Shown here one piece after another: positions 51,101 to 58,928 of a stretch of 64,000 bases of DNA. The stretch lies in the NCBI GenBank assembly GCA_938030095.1, contig CALHGK010000001.1, forward strand, positions 4,002 to 68,001. Reading direction: 5' to 3'. The notes below the pieces were generated by a model, which did no database searches, had not been told where the DNA came from, and was given only the letters and a program-made list of their open reading frames with translations. The first letter of the stretch is position 1. Each line of letters begins with the position of its first letter. The DNA comes from an uncultured Candidatus Saccharibacteria bacterium. Lineage in GTDB: Bacteria; Patescibacteriota; Saccharimonadia; Saccharimonadales; Saccharimonadaceae. Position numbers and translations under genes: made by a program.

Positions 51101-51655
51101 TGCAACGACCGATTCTGACAGCGCTCGGGCACGGTCAACGGCTGGCTCAGGCTCAGCCGATTCATACGATTCCCCTGCCAGCTCCGCCCCGTCTGGCTGC
51201 TGCGACAGTGGCATAATTGTCACACCGCGGCGGCGAGCTGGCGCGCTATTTATATCGGCATCAGAGCTGGTATCGGTGGCTGCGGTATTGTCATCAGTCT
51301 GCACTGTATCATCAGTGCTATTAGTGTCATTTAGAGGTGCTGGCGCAGGTGACTGCTTAGCTGACACCGCATCATCTGATGAGCCCGCTTGCTGCGCTGA
51401 GTCTGTTGAGGTGTTGTCATCCTGAGCACGCGGTGTGCTTGCATCTTGTGTGTCGTCGCTTTCCTCAGGACGAGCCGAATCTGCTGCTATTGTTTGCTGG
51501 GGCGCTGCAGTTTGGGTGCTTGACGAGGCCAAATCTTTGCTTGGTGTGGCGGCAGGTGCTTCAGACGGCTTGTCTTGCGTTGCTGGCAGCTGACCAGACT
51601 GGCGCATGAGGTCGTGCACCGCGCGGTCGAGTTCGTCGAAGTCTATATCTGGCAT
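48197..51655 (-). CDS. Giant acidic low-complexity tail-anchored protein
   Basis: 1152 residues. Short ordered-looking N-terminus (MPDIDFDELDRAVHDLM), then over 1000 residues of Asp/Thr/Ser/Ala/Pro/Glu with runs such as DDDDESDD, and scattered islands with basic residues (RRRGVTIMPLSQQ, VRRQGVVVEPLTNS, RPRGRFMDIVG) that look like short linear motifs. The only membrane helix is at the very end (WIWLLWIVMLLALGAGLGAVYY) after KKSRRRPEQ, with four residues beyond. By the positive-inside rule the acidic part is cytoplasmic. AGGAA nine bases before ATG. Function unknown; a scaffold or spacer is possible (inference). The amino-acid bias is protein-level; the frame is intact throughout. Confidence 0.85.
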   Translation of the reverse strand: MPDIDFDELDRAVHDLMRQSGQLPATQDKPSEAPAATPSKDLASSSTQTAAPQQTIAADSARPEESDDTQDASTPRAQDDNTSTDSAQQAGSSDDAVSAKQSPAPAPLNDTNSTDDTVQTDDNTAATDTSSDADINSAPARRRGVTIMPLSQQPDGAELAGESYESAEPEPAVDRARALSESVVASEREPASMPATPEQTDTDDTDSARVTPLGTATPAVPTTESVSSQPRPAAVVTVDPDDIITPASDDDDESDDAYADRAQFFGRSAARPFFAPPRAATPVDDVSSTTDSDVSAPIAETDNTAPSAQSDGAASDETPAAATEEEVPATIDQVESETPTMPYQFAGEDAESDDDDDEALVRHLNEVNRTQDDETEPAQASVVDDTFAPQPLIIPPPKEEESNTALPPAKTALEPTDDTHTADDIPAATLQDEPDDITNTSSTDDAGDDHLLYAPETPTSTDVSAVLSSSDTSDTETVQPLNQSLNEPAWPELQYDEPDVQTPDGDHTAPAWPEVMVENTSAVDDSQTAAQAADVSVPSEYESFDGESSPWTEPTTAPPQSQAGDIASAELLTAEHTMPDVGADNDSPSSQPEEVLAEDTMPEARVDRPLPLLSTYNEHRAAPEPHVDTPPLSDLQEETNAVDATDVAENTNDIAQGTTDMQLPDTPDDQAEQPYAPATPLFAPADDVVAKAQQIIAARPEVSTNDAPTPPQEEEDTPKNAPDVVPITLSQPADQQTELSVADASAMHTADETTPTEPGDDQAAAPAIQRPRGRFMDIVGGAAPVAAAAQTARPRVRRQGVVVEPLTNSAPVVGMDIRPAPGHEPAQHHVGAVQSTPPAGDEVKASDVVTPDGTPSADALDLQPGDEKPLSYTPFLPDAETKVDKRPLGGADTLVGDVPTLADTTPMGMYHDESSAFGIAPADNNEPSIPQHLFAPHDEHASAEQFIDALTDTSENAPSLYPTDDHYPLPEQDTPETATADDESSYQLEDHYGADQSFYPDEPADSREASADGVGPQFAEDEIDLSLPVPGPGEPDIDYYGEAERVEAEPMTVETEWDDEPTASDQAHVNTIEEAAATTQNGDTALALHQALQEENEGNVVAPIYSAEEFTRAPKKSRRRPEQAAGWIWLLWIVMLLALGAGLGAVYYTLFT

Positions 51656-51972
51656 GAACGGTTTCCTTTGTTTGTTTTTATATAAACGCTACAGTTTTTG
51701 TGTGGTACACACCAGTCCACACCCTGATACAACGAACCGAAGCCTCGTATCGAGTTTTGGATACTACCCCGGTTGTTGATCAATCGTATGCCCACAATGT
51801 ATCGCTTATGTTGTTTTCTCTAGTGTAGCTTATTTGACATTGTGGTGCAACTCACCTTGCTCATTTGGTGCGAAGTATCGATACGATGACTAGCATACCC
51901 ATACCATCGTGTTGCACTCTCGGCAATAGCCTACCTCTGGTCGATTAGTCGATGACTTCACAAGGAGTGCTC

Positions 51973-52161
51973 ATGCTGTGTGATGTTATTTTTACACTAC
52001 TTTTTTCATATACGATGTATTATATACAACGACACAGCATGCGAAGTTACTGCAAACGACCTGCTGCTACTCTATATCCCTATAGAATACACCAATTTTT
52101 AGTGACTAGCAGCTCGACATACTTCGTACTCTGCCTATACCCTCTTGCAATCGGCAGGTAA
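51973..52161 (+). CDS. Doubtful small ORF, 62 residues
   Basis: AAGGAG five bases before an ATG opens MLCDVIFTLLFSYTMYYIQR, a hydrophobic start, then a polar part with several Tyr and Arg. The good ribosome binding site is the only support. Codon use is AT-rich unlike neighbours, and no promoter or terminator was found. Confidence 0.22.
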   Translation: MLCDVIFTLLFSYTMYYIQRHSMRSYCKRPAATLYPYRIHQFLVTSSSTYFVLCLYPLAIGR

Positions 52162-52192
52162 TGCATACACAAATTGCTTCTGTTTTACTGAC

Positions 52193-52223
52193 AAAAACAC
52201 CCACCATATGGTAGGTGGGTGTT
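52193..52223 (-). terminator. pyk terminator
   Basis: AACACCCACC pairs with GGTGGGTGTT around an 8-base loop, and on the minus strand TTTTTG follows, 22 bases after the stop codon. Confidence 0.85.
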
Positions 52224-52245
52224 CCTATCAGTTGCTTTGGTAAGC

Positions 52246-53676
52246 TTAGCGCTCGAAGGTGCGGACACTGAGCGTATCCGTCCCACCAGTCGCGCCAGGC
52301 TGGCGACCACTGATAATGACGGCCGTAACCGAGGATACATCACCAAAGGCACCTTGGCTGAGTAGCTCGCGCGTTAGATCACTCCCAAGCTGCTGGCTGT
52401 CGGGCCGGACGAAGCTGCGCGTTGCATACGACAATGCAAGCTGCTGCGCCACGCGGGCATCTGATGCCACAGCGATAATTGGTAGCTCTGGGCGGCAAGC
52501 GGCAATACGTGCGGCAGTTGCACCAGAGCGTGTCTCAGCAACGATCACTGTTGCATCAACTTTGTGAGCAACATCAACAGCAGCATGAGCAATCGCATTG
52601 AGCCGGCGGTTGGTGCGGCCCTCCTCGATGGGCATGTCATTCATCGGCCAGCGCGACTGAGTGTAGCGCACGGTGTCGGCCATCATTTTAACAGCCTCAA
52701 CTGGGTAGTCACCATTGGCTGTCTCGTCAGAAAGCATCACGACATCTGTCCCAAGGATAGCAGCAGTTGCAACGTCGCTCACCTCAGCCCGGGTTGGCTC
52801 GGGGTTATCCACCATACTGGCTAGCATCTGCGTGGCAACAATCGAGAGCTTGCCATACTTGCGGCAGAGGCGGATGATTTCGCGCTCGACGATTGGCACA
52901 ATCTCTGGGCTCGTCTCGACCGCAAGGTCACCACGAGCAACCATCACACCATCGGCGGCCTTGACGATTGCCTTGAGTGTCTCTGGCTCGATAGCTGCTT
53001 TGGTCTCTACCTTGGCAATAATCTGCGCGGTCGAACCATGGCTCAGCAAAATCTGGCGTAGGTTGTTGATATCCTCCGCGCTCTGGATGAAGCTCAGTGC
53101 TACGAAGTCAATATCTTTGTCTGCTCCAAATTCGACATCAGCCAAGTCCTTTGGCGTCAGAATGTCGCCACCAAAGTCGGTGTCGGGCAAGTTGAGCCCC
53201 TTGCGGCTCATCAAGAAGCCATCATTACTCAGGCGCACCTTAATGGCAGTATCACTGACGCGCTCGGTCATCTCACCACGCAATTTACCATCGAAGAGGT
53301 AGACAGGCTCGCCCACCTTAACCTTATCAGCAAGGTTGTACTGGATAGGCAGACGGTTGCTGCCATCATGCTCCTCCACCGCATGGTCGAGGATGATTTC
53401 ATCGCCTGCTGCAATGTCGAAGTGATTGTCCTTCAGCACACCAAGGCGAATCTTTGGCCCCTGCAAGTCTTGCAAAATCGCGACAGTGCGGCCAACGGTA
53501 GCACTTGCCTTGCGAATCCACGCAATTTGGTCAAGCCGCTCTTCGTACGAGCCGTGGCTAAAGTTGAGGCGAAAACCGTTGGCGCCCGCCCGGATCAACG
53601 CTTCTATTTTCTCTGGTGTGTTGGTGGCTGGCCCCAGAGTAGCCAGTATCTTTGTACGTTTTGTAGAGTTATTCAT
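52246..53676 (-). CDS. pyk: Pyruvate kinase
   Basis: 476 residues from ATG 53676 (MNNSTKRTKILATLGPA). TIM-barrel and B-domain signatures: GFRLNFSHG, DLQGPKIRLG, ALSFIQSAED, IIAKVET with catalytic Lys, MVARGDLAVE, ATQMLASM and MLSDETANGDYP. It makes ATP from PEP, an important energy step in fermentative CPR cells. A TATAAT (53686-53691) touches the ATG at 53685, so only 53676 can be the leaderless start (nine-base gap). No C-terminal phosphotransferase extension. Confidence 0.96.
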   Translation of the reverse strand: MNNSTKRTKILATLGPATNTPEKIEALIRAGANGFRLNFSHGSYEERLDQIAWIRKASATVGRTVAILQDLQGPKIRLGVLKDNHFDIAAGDEIILDHAVEEHDGSNRLPIQYNLADKVKVGEPVYLFDGKLRGEMTERVSDTAIKVRLSNDGFLMSRKGLNLPDTDFGGDILTPKDLADVEFGADKDIDFVALSFIQSAEDINNLRQILLSHGSTAQIIAKVETKAAIEPETLKAIVKAADGVMVARGDLAVETSPEIVPIVEREIIRLCRKYGKLSIVATQMLASMVDNPEPTRAEVSDVATAAILGTDVVMLSDETANGDYPVEAVKMMADTVRYTQSRWPMNDMPIEEGRTNRRLNAIAHAAVDVAHKVDATVIVAETRSGATAARIAACRPELPIIAVASDARVAQQLALSYATRSFVRPDSQQLGSDLTRELLSQGAFGDVSSVTAVIISGRQPGATGGTDTLSVRTFER

Positions 53677-53685
53677 TGCGTACAT

Positions 53686-53694
53686 ATTATAGCA
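53686..53694 (-). promoter_or_regulatory. Extended -10 of pyk (leaderless)
   Basis: Minus-strand TGCTATAAT ends nine bases before ATG 53676. Confidence 0.6.
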
Positions 53695-54035
53695 GCATAA
53701 TGCCAAATAGTGAAACACAAGTGGGATTGCTTGCCGAGGTGTATTGAGCAATAAATTCGGAGTTTCATTCAGTTCTCACACCTTGTCGCTCGCTATTCCT
53801 TGTCCTCTAGCACGATAAGGGTCATTCTTTGTCATATACCCTTATACTAGAACTAAGCATAGATTATGGCAATCTGCCATCATATACTACCTGTATGAAA
53901 TGGTGAGAGGTAGGTGGATAGATTGAGGTAGACATAGGAGGGGGTACAGTATAATACGTGTCGAACATTTGACAGCACCGTGCAATCACAGTATGCTAGG
54001 CTATAACATCACTTTACTATAAGGAGTCTAACACT
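53695..54035 (+). promoter_or_regulatory. Intergenic stretch with the promoter of the small membrane protein
   Basis: TTGACA (53969-53974) and TATGCT (53992-53997), 17-bp spacer, then a leader of about 32 bases with AAGGAG (54021-54026) nine bases before ATG 54036. A second TATAAT lies at about 53950. The remaining 250 bp are purine-rich and show no other element. Confidence 0.55.
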
Positions 54036-54275
54036 ATGGCACCATCCCTCTTACATCTCGCACTGGCACTCGACTGCTTTGGCGGTATTCTCTATCTCTT
54101 GTTTGCACCGCGCATACCACGAGCTTTCTTGCCGTGGCTGACGGCAGGGATCATCGTGCTTCATCTTGTGGTAGCTGGCATATTGTACTGGCTAGGGCAA
54201 GACGGTGAGCTTCTCGTCCTGCCTATGTCATTGTATCTTGTAGCACCAATTATCCGGCGCTACCAGGGCAAGTAA
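54036..54275 (+). CDS. Small integral membrane protein, 79 residues
   Basis: Three hydrophobic helices (LLHLALALDCFGGILYLLF, FLPWLTAGIIVLHLVVAGILYWL, LVLPMSLYLVAPII) and a basic end (RRYQGK). Promoter and AAGGAG support expression. No family recognised. It is followed by a long hairpin-rich non-coding region. Confidence 0.65.
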   Translation: MAPSLLHLALALDCFGGILYLLFAPRIPRAFLPWLTAGIIVLHLVVAGILYWLGQDGELLVLPMSLYLVAPIIRRYQGK

Positions 54276-54858
54276 GGTTATCTATCTCTCGCAAAAGAGC
54301 TTCCCAAAGACAAGACCATATAGTATACATATAGCAATACCGCAGCGTCATCGGCTGCGGTATCTTGCTAGCGAAAAAGGAAATAACGCTAAGCTTGGCT
54401 TAGAATAAAGCGCTTTCTCTCCGAGAGAAACGCAAACATAATGGCTCGCTCATGAGCAAAAGAGGAGGAATGATCACCCATCGCGCCTATCCACCTTGGT
54501 GGAGACCTCTGGCAAATCCGTTGCCAACTGGCGATAGCGCCCACGGCTGATCGCTGCACCAGTAGCCTAACCCATAGCTACCTCTGTGCTAACATGTGTT
54601 CGAAGTACCTTATCAGTACCCCCTACGACAGTGTAGCACTATATCGAACAATTAGCAAACGTTTGTTTCATTTTTGAGAATTTTGTTCGAGATTTTGTAC
54701 CGAATGTTATATATTGCAACCAAATTGTGCATCACACTATTCATTGCTTACAACCATGGCCATCATCTCATCTACTACCTGACTTGCAACAGAATATGAC
54801 ATATAAATACGCCTGTAATTTATCACAAAAATTACGAGTACATATACTCATTATGTCG
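54276..54858. other. Intergenic stretch, 583 bp, with hairpin-rich core
   Basis: No ORF is supported. The first half holds the chain of hairpins listed separately; the second half (54542-54858) is AT-rich and holds short TCGAAC/GTTCGA elements (for example near 54600, 54643 and 54688) but no complete known operator. Confidence 0.5.
54332..54541 (+). ncRNA. Candidate structured RNA (family unknown)
   Basis: Successive stems: TAGCAA+TACCGCAGC with GCTGCGGTA+TTGCTA (54332-54370, 15 bp with a 2-base bulge), CTAAGC-TTG-GCTTAG (54389-54403), GCG/TTTCTCT with AGAGAAA/CGC (54410-54433), CCAC-CTTG-GTGG (54491-54502), TGGCAA-5-TTGCCA (54510-54526) and GGCG-4-CGCC (54530-54541). No match to tmRNA, RNase P, SRP, 6S or common riboswitch motifs by eye. 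Strand is uncertain because stems are symmetric; plus is assumed from the upstream gene. The first hairpin could alternatively be a terminator lacking a T-run. Confidence 0.4.
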
Positions 54859-55335
54859 TTATCGATCGTTCGTGGCAGTGCTCTTGCGCAATGATCGTCG
54901 GCGCATCATCCACGCGCATAACCCCACTCCCACCAATGCCGCTATGCTGTCGATCATCACATCGCGCAGTTCGCCGCTGCGCCCTGGTACGAAGAGCTGG
55001 TGGATCTCGTCTGTTACTGCATAGAGGCTGCAGCTCAGCAGGGCAAGGCTCGCTACGGTGCGCGCTCGCCAGCGGCAACTACTGACGCGCAGCGCGCGAT
55101 ACATCAATATACCAAGGACAAAATACGCAATGATATGAGCACTCTTGCGCACAAGAAACGTCAAAATAGCCGTGCTCATCCCTGGCATAGCCTGCTGCAA
55201 ATGGCCAACGATCACCCCGCTCTGCCCACTCGAGACGGCAGCGGGTTGGTGAGAGAGAGTGAAGATAACTATAGCCCAGCCACAAACAATTACGTAATTA
55301 CGTATGATGGCTGTTTTCTGCTTTCTCCTTATCAT
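54859..55335 (-). CDS. VanZ-family membrane protein
   Basis: 158 residues with about four helices and the VanZ pattern: FTLSHQPAAVSSGQS, RKSAHIIAYFVLGILMYRAL, and SLYAVTDEIHQLFVPGRSGELRDVMIDSIAA (the conserved D-E-x-H-Q and R...D-x-x-x-D). VanZ proteins lower teicoplanin binding in enterococci, but most act in unknown envelope roles. Ten bp after the wzx-like gene, it is the last gene of the polysaccharide cluster, though TAATAT seven bases before ATG could give it a separate leaderless message. Confidence 0.9.
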   Translation of the reverse strand: MIRRKQKTAIIRNYVIVCGWAIVIFTLSHQPAAVSSGQSGVIVGHLQQAMPGMSTAILTFLVRKSAHIIAYFVLGILMYRALRVSSCRWRARTVASLALLSCSLYAVTDEIHQLFVPGRSGELRDVMIDSIAALVGVGLCAWMMRRRSLRKSTATNDR

Positions 55336-55345
55336 ATAGCATATA

Positions 55346-56782
55346 TTATTTATGATAGAGCGTCTTGTCTAGGTGTTTGCGGAAATATTTTTTGACGGGC
55401 ATCTTGGCGAAGAGATCCTTCATCAAGATAATACCTACTGCCATAATCACTATACAGGCTATGATAGAAATAATTTTCGGCATATTAGTATAATATATGA
55501 AACCTCCAGCTACTAACACAGCACCAGAGCATATGACGCTTTGCGCACGATAGCGCACCTTAACATACCGCTGGACATGAATATGCCGTATCACTGCCAT
55601 ACAGGCAAAGGCAACAGCAGTCGAGAGCGCCGAAGCATACACACCAATAACACCCACCAAAGCAAGGTTGACGACGATGTTAATTACTGCGGCCGCAAGG
55701 GAGCTATTGGCAACCTCTTTTGTCTTTTTCTTGGCGATGTATATCGCAGAGTAGTTGCCAAGGATCGCCTGGAAAAAAGCCCCTATCGCCAAGATGGGTA
55801 TTAAGCCATGCGCATCCGCATATTCTGCACCAACGATTCGTGAATAGAATATATCTATTACCAACACATACACCACAGTTGCAAATGAGTATAGCCGCAA
55901 GCACATGTCGGACACCTTCGAAAAGAATGCATCTCTATCTCGCGAGGTAATATGAATCGAGGCAGACTCGCTCCAGCTCATACTAAATATACCAAACAAT
56001 ATGCTTGGGACAAATGCAAATTTATTCGCAATCGCATACATACCATTTGCCGCTGCACCAATAAACATCGAAATAATAGTCCTGTCTGAGACATTGAGCA
56101 CCCACCATGCGATATTATTTGGCAAAAGTGGAATAGCGTACCGCAGCATATCCGAGCGCAACGATTGGTGCGTCTCGCCGTGTAGCAAGTGAATGCGTTT
56201 CTTGCGCCGAATAATCACCAACAGGTAGCCTATGCCTACTAAATTCGCGAGCACTAACGATATCATCAAACTAAAGGCAGGTAGCCGCATGACCGCAACA
56301 AAGACAAAGGAGCATAGTGTACTCACGACGCCAATGAGTATGCTGGCGATGGAAAAATGCTTTGCATCACCAACTCCTCGCGTAAATTGCAGTAGCACCG
56401 CAGATACGACAGAGAGAACAATATTGAGGCACACAAGAACCAAGTATGGGATAGTAACGAACAGTGATACAATAGCCAATAAAGCGATGGCTACCCCTGT
56501 GATAGGCAGCACTATCTTGAATATCGTCGATAGAATGCTACTAAGTCTGTCCGCATCGTCGCGCGAATCGATCGCAAACCGAAATGCCGCAAACTCGAGC
56601 TGAACCGACAAAATTGGTGCAAACAAAGCAATATACGTCAAGATAAGGTCGACCTGCCCATAGTCACTCGCCGACAGATAAAATGTATACAAAGGGACGA
56701 GCAAGAACGAAACGGCCTGCGTCGTGATCTTGCTAATCGTGAGGAGAGCGGTGTTTTTTATGAGCTCAGTAGATCTGCTCAT
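55346..56782 (-). CDS. Polysaccharide flippase, Wzx-like
   Basis: 478 residues with 12-14 hydrophobic helices in the MATE/MOP layout: KNTALLTISKITTQAVSFLL at the start, YGQVDLI, and a central SDRTIISMFIGAAANGMYAIANKF typical of RfbX/Wzx proteins. It moves lipid-linked repeat units across the membrane. Its ATG overlaps the stop of the pyruvyl-transferase-like gene (ATGA). Works with the Wzy polymerase and Wzz-like protein of this cluster. Confidence 0.92.
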   Translation of the reverse strand: MSRSTELIKNTALLTISKITTQAVSFLLVPLYTFYLSASDYGQVDLILTYIALFAPILSVQLEFAAFRFAIDSRDDADRLSSILSTIFKIVLPITGVAIALLAIVSLFVTIPYLVLVCLNIVLSVVSAVLLQFTRGVGDAKHFSIASILIGVVSTLCSFVFVAVMRLPAFSLMISLVLANLVGIGYLLVIIRRKKRIHLLHGETHQSLRSDMLRYAIPLLPNNIAWWVLNVSDRTIISMFIGAAANGMYAIANKFAFVPSILFGIFSMSWSESASIHITSRDRDAFFSKVSDMCLRLYSFATVVYVLVIDIFYSRIVGAEYADAHGLIPILAIGAFFQAILGNYSAIYIAKKKTKEVANSSLAAAVINIVVNLALVGVIGVYASALSTAVAFACMAVIRHIHVQRYVKVRYRAQSVICSGAVLVAGGFIYYTNMPKIISIIACIVIMAVGIILMKDLFAKMPVKKYFRKHLDKTLYHK

Positions 56783-57915
56783 ATGTTTTTTACCGCCTTG
56801 TCAAGAAATGCAAACGATTGCTGACGCCTCTTGGCAAGGTTTTTTTCGTAGGCTGTATAATCAACGGCAGATCGTAAATTCTTTTCTGTATCATCTTCTG
56901 GCAGAAGTCGATCTGACAATGCAAGGCTATCCACGAGCGAAAGAATCCGATCATCTTTGTCGTAGTTCATCCCTTTATTATACAATATCCAGAAGTTCTT
57001 TCTATACTGGGCGCAAAATATCACACCATGGAAGGACGCCGTAAAAACATATTTGGCATGACGTATGTACCACAGATATTTCCCTGGGTTCTCATCTTTT
57101 GGCAGGATATAGCCCTTTGCCGCTCCTCTCATTTTGAGCCACGTATCAGGCTGCCATATCACGATCTTGAGCCCCTCTTCTTGAGCGAGCTGCTGTATCC
57201 GTTGTTCAAACTTACGCGATACACTCACTGCATAAATAAAGATATAATCCTTCTTGATATGCTCTGTGGGTGACTCCTCTCCATCGCGATAATCGCCCCC
57301 ATCAATGAGCAGCGTTGGATCGAGCACCACAGTGCTCTTGATTGCAAAATCTTCGGCTAACCATTTTTGGCCATTTGGTTCTCTGACCGAGATATGATCA
57401 AAATCTCGTATCATGTCGCGAATTACTTCGGGGTGATTAGTGTTGCTACTTACTCGCCGTGCGCCAAATGAGGCAGCGTACGATATCTTCGGCTTCTTTT
57501 TCTCAACAAAATTCAAGAAGTAGGCAGGGTCATAATCATCGATCATTATATTCCACACCTGGTCGCTCCCCGCAATGTACGCATCATACGCAAAGTGAGC
57601 TTCTTGCAATTCTTTGTTAGTGGTAAATGCGCGGCTAGATAGCCTCAGGTGCTTCTTGATGTACCTATCGTAGCTCGCCTGATTCTTCTTGAGCCGGTTG
57701 TAGATAAATGCCCGCCCGACATTACGCAGCATGCCCTTTATACTCTTGTCTCCACTGAAAACTGAGTATAGTTTTTGCTGGCCAGGGCTTGAGAAGTCGA
57801 TAAATTCGGGCTCAATGCCGTATCGCGTCTGCAAGACTTTTTGCAGTGCGTATGCTTGCATAATAGACCCACAATTATGCGAACGATGAAAGGTGATGAT
57901 GCCGACTTTTTTCAT
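56779..57915 (-). CDS. Polysaccharide pyruvyl-transferase family protein
   Basis: 378 residues of the PS_pyruv_trans family: GIITFHRSHNCGSIMQAYAL at the start, AGSDQVWN, YAASFG, ISVREPNGQKWL, and the later TASFHGVIFCAQY with the conserved H-G. Related enzymes add a pyruvate ketal to sugars from PEP; others in the family have unknown substrates. The pyruvyl group would give an acidic polysaccharide. Seventeen bp after the GT2 gene. Confidence 0.88.
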   Translation of the reverse strand: MKKVGIITFHRSHNCGSIMQAYALQKVLQTRYGIEPEFIDFSSPGQQKLYSVFSGDKSIKGMLRNVGRAFIYNRLKKNQASYDRYIKKHLRLSSRAFTTNKELQEAHFAYDAYIAGSDQVWNIMIDDYDPAYFLNFVEKKKPKISYAASFGARRVSSNTNHPEVIRDMIRDFDHISVREPNGQKWLAEDFAIKSTVVLDPTLLIDGGDYRDGEESPTEHIKKDYIFIYAVSVSRKFEQRIQQLAQEEGLKIVIWQPDTWLKMRGAAKGYILPKDENPGKYLWYIRHAKYVFTASFHGVIFCAQYRKNFWILYNKGMNYDKDDRILSLVDSLALSDRLLPEDDTEKNLRSAVDYTAYEKNLAKRRQQSFAFLDKAVKNI

Positions 57916-57932
57916 AAGAATATCCTCGTCTT

Positions 57933-58928
57933 TTAGATTTTTATCAATTTTCTAATTACAATAAACCCAAGGTTGGTACCAAGACAAATAATCAGTGCCG
58001 CCCGTATTCGACCACTGTGCTTGACGTCTCGGCTCAATAGTGTGCCCCACTTGAGCCTCCGGACGGTACGTTTGATTTCGTTAAATTCTCTTGGGAATTT
58101 TTTGCGGCTTGCATACATCAATGCACCGTATGATGCCGAGGCAACAAATAGGTTGTTATTCATCGCCTGAACGAGTTTCTTTGGTGGACTATGGAGCGCT
58201 CTGCCTGTCTTTTGCATATTCTCAATTGCTTGGTAGTGCCGAATGTTAAACTCCTGATGAACGGCGCTTGTCGGGTTAGCTCGATAGTAATAGAGTCTGC
58301 GATTGTCAACCGCAATACAGCGCGCCGATATAATCGCGCGAGCCAAAAAATCAAAATCCTCCCCTATCGCCATCTGAGAATCAAACCGGATATCATTGTG
58401 CTTGATGATCTCAGTTTTGTACAATTGACAGCCATTGTTACCCTTCTCGAGCCGTCCATTATACAGCGCAGTCAGCGCCTCAGTGCGCGTAAAGACCGAC
58501 GCCGACGCAGCAACTGGGATAGTCGCGTCCAAGAAGCCCTGCCGCTCTGCATCACCAAGCAGGTGCTTTGGTGTGCTCACTATGCCGGCATCAGTTACCT
58601 GTGCATCAACCAGAAGATTCTCAATATACGTTGGGTGGATTGAATCATCTGCATCAACGAAGGTGACGTACCTCCCCTGCATTCGCTCAATGCCTGCGTT
58701 GCGGGCCGAGCTCACGCCGCCATTTGGCTTATCAATAACGATAATCCTCGAGTCCTTGCGGGCAAGATCATGAGCAATCTCAAGCGATCTATCCGACGAG
58801 CCATCATTGATGATGATGATCTCTAGCGCGCGGTATGTTTGGGCAATAACACTCTCGATGCATTGACTGAGGTATTGCTCCATATTGTAGACAGGTATAA
58901 CAATACTAACGAGCGTCTTGCTGCTCAT
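57933..58928 (-). CDS. Family 2 glycosyltransferase (GT-A)
   Basis: 331 residues from ATG 58928 (MSSKTLVSIVIPVYN), with AAGGAG six bases upstream; longer frames reaching 59111 overlap the polymerase gene and are rejected. Motifs: IVIPVYNMEQYL, IINDGSSDRS, GGVSSARNAG, FVDADDSI (DxD) and IGEDFDF. It adds one sugar to the lipid-linked unit. Overlaps the Wzy end by 23 bp. Confidence 0.93.
   Translation of the reverse strand: MSSKTLVSIVIPVYNMEQYLSQCIESVIAQTYRALEIIIINDGSSDRSLEIAHDLARKDSRIIVIDKPNGGVSSARNAGIERMQGRYVTFVDADDSIHPTYIENLLVDAQVTDAGIVSTPKHLLGDAERQGFLDATIPVAASASVFTRTEALTALYNGRLEKGNNGCQLYKTEIIKHNDIRFDSQMAIGEDFDFLARAIISARCIAVDNRRLYYYRANPTSAVHQEFNIRHYQAIENMQKTGRALHSPPKKLVQAMNNNLFVASASYGALMYASRKKFPREFNEIKRTVRRLKWGTLLSRDVKHSGRIRAALIICLGTNLGFIVIRKLIKI

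Larger units (their letters stand above)
51656..52245. other. Intergenic stretch, 590 bp
   Basis: Contains one weak ORF (51973-52161), a 10-bp palindrome GTATCGATAC at about 51873-51882 of unknown meaning and the pyk terminator. Otherwise nothing recognisable. Confidence 0.5.

Noticed and set aside
50745..51425. 226-codon plus-strand Ser/Val/Ala ORF
   Set aside because: Antisense of the acidic low-complexity gene; its Ser-richness mirrors the GA-rich codons of Asp and Glu.
48197..51655. DNA tandem repeat inside the acidic protein gene
   Set aside because: Bias is in amino acids only; I see no regular repeat unit at the nucleotide level.
54595..54705. Repeated TCGAAC/GTTCGA elements as LexA boxes
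   Set aside because: Half-sites are not spaced as CGAAC-N4-GTTCG and no SOS gene is adjacent.
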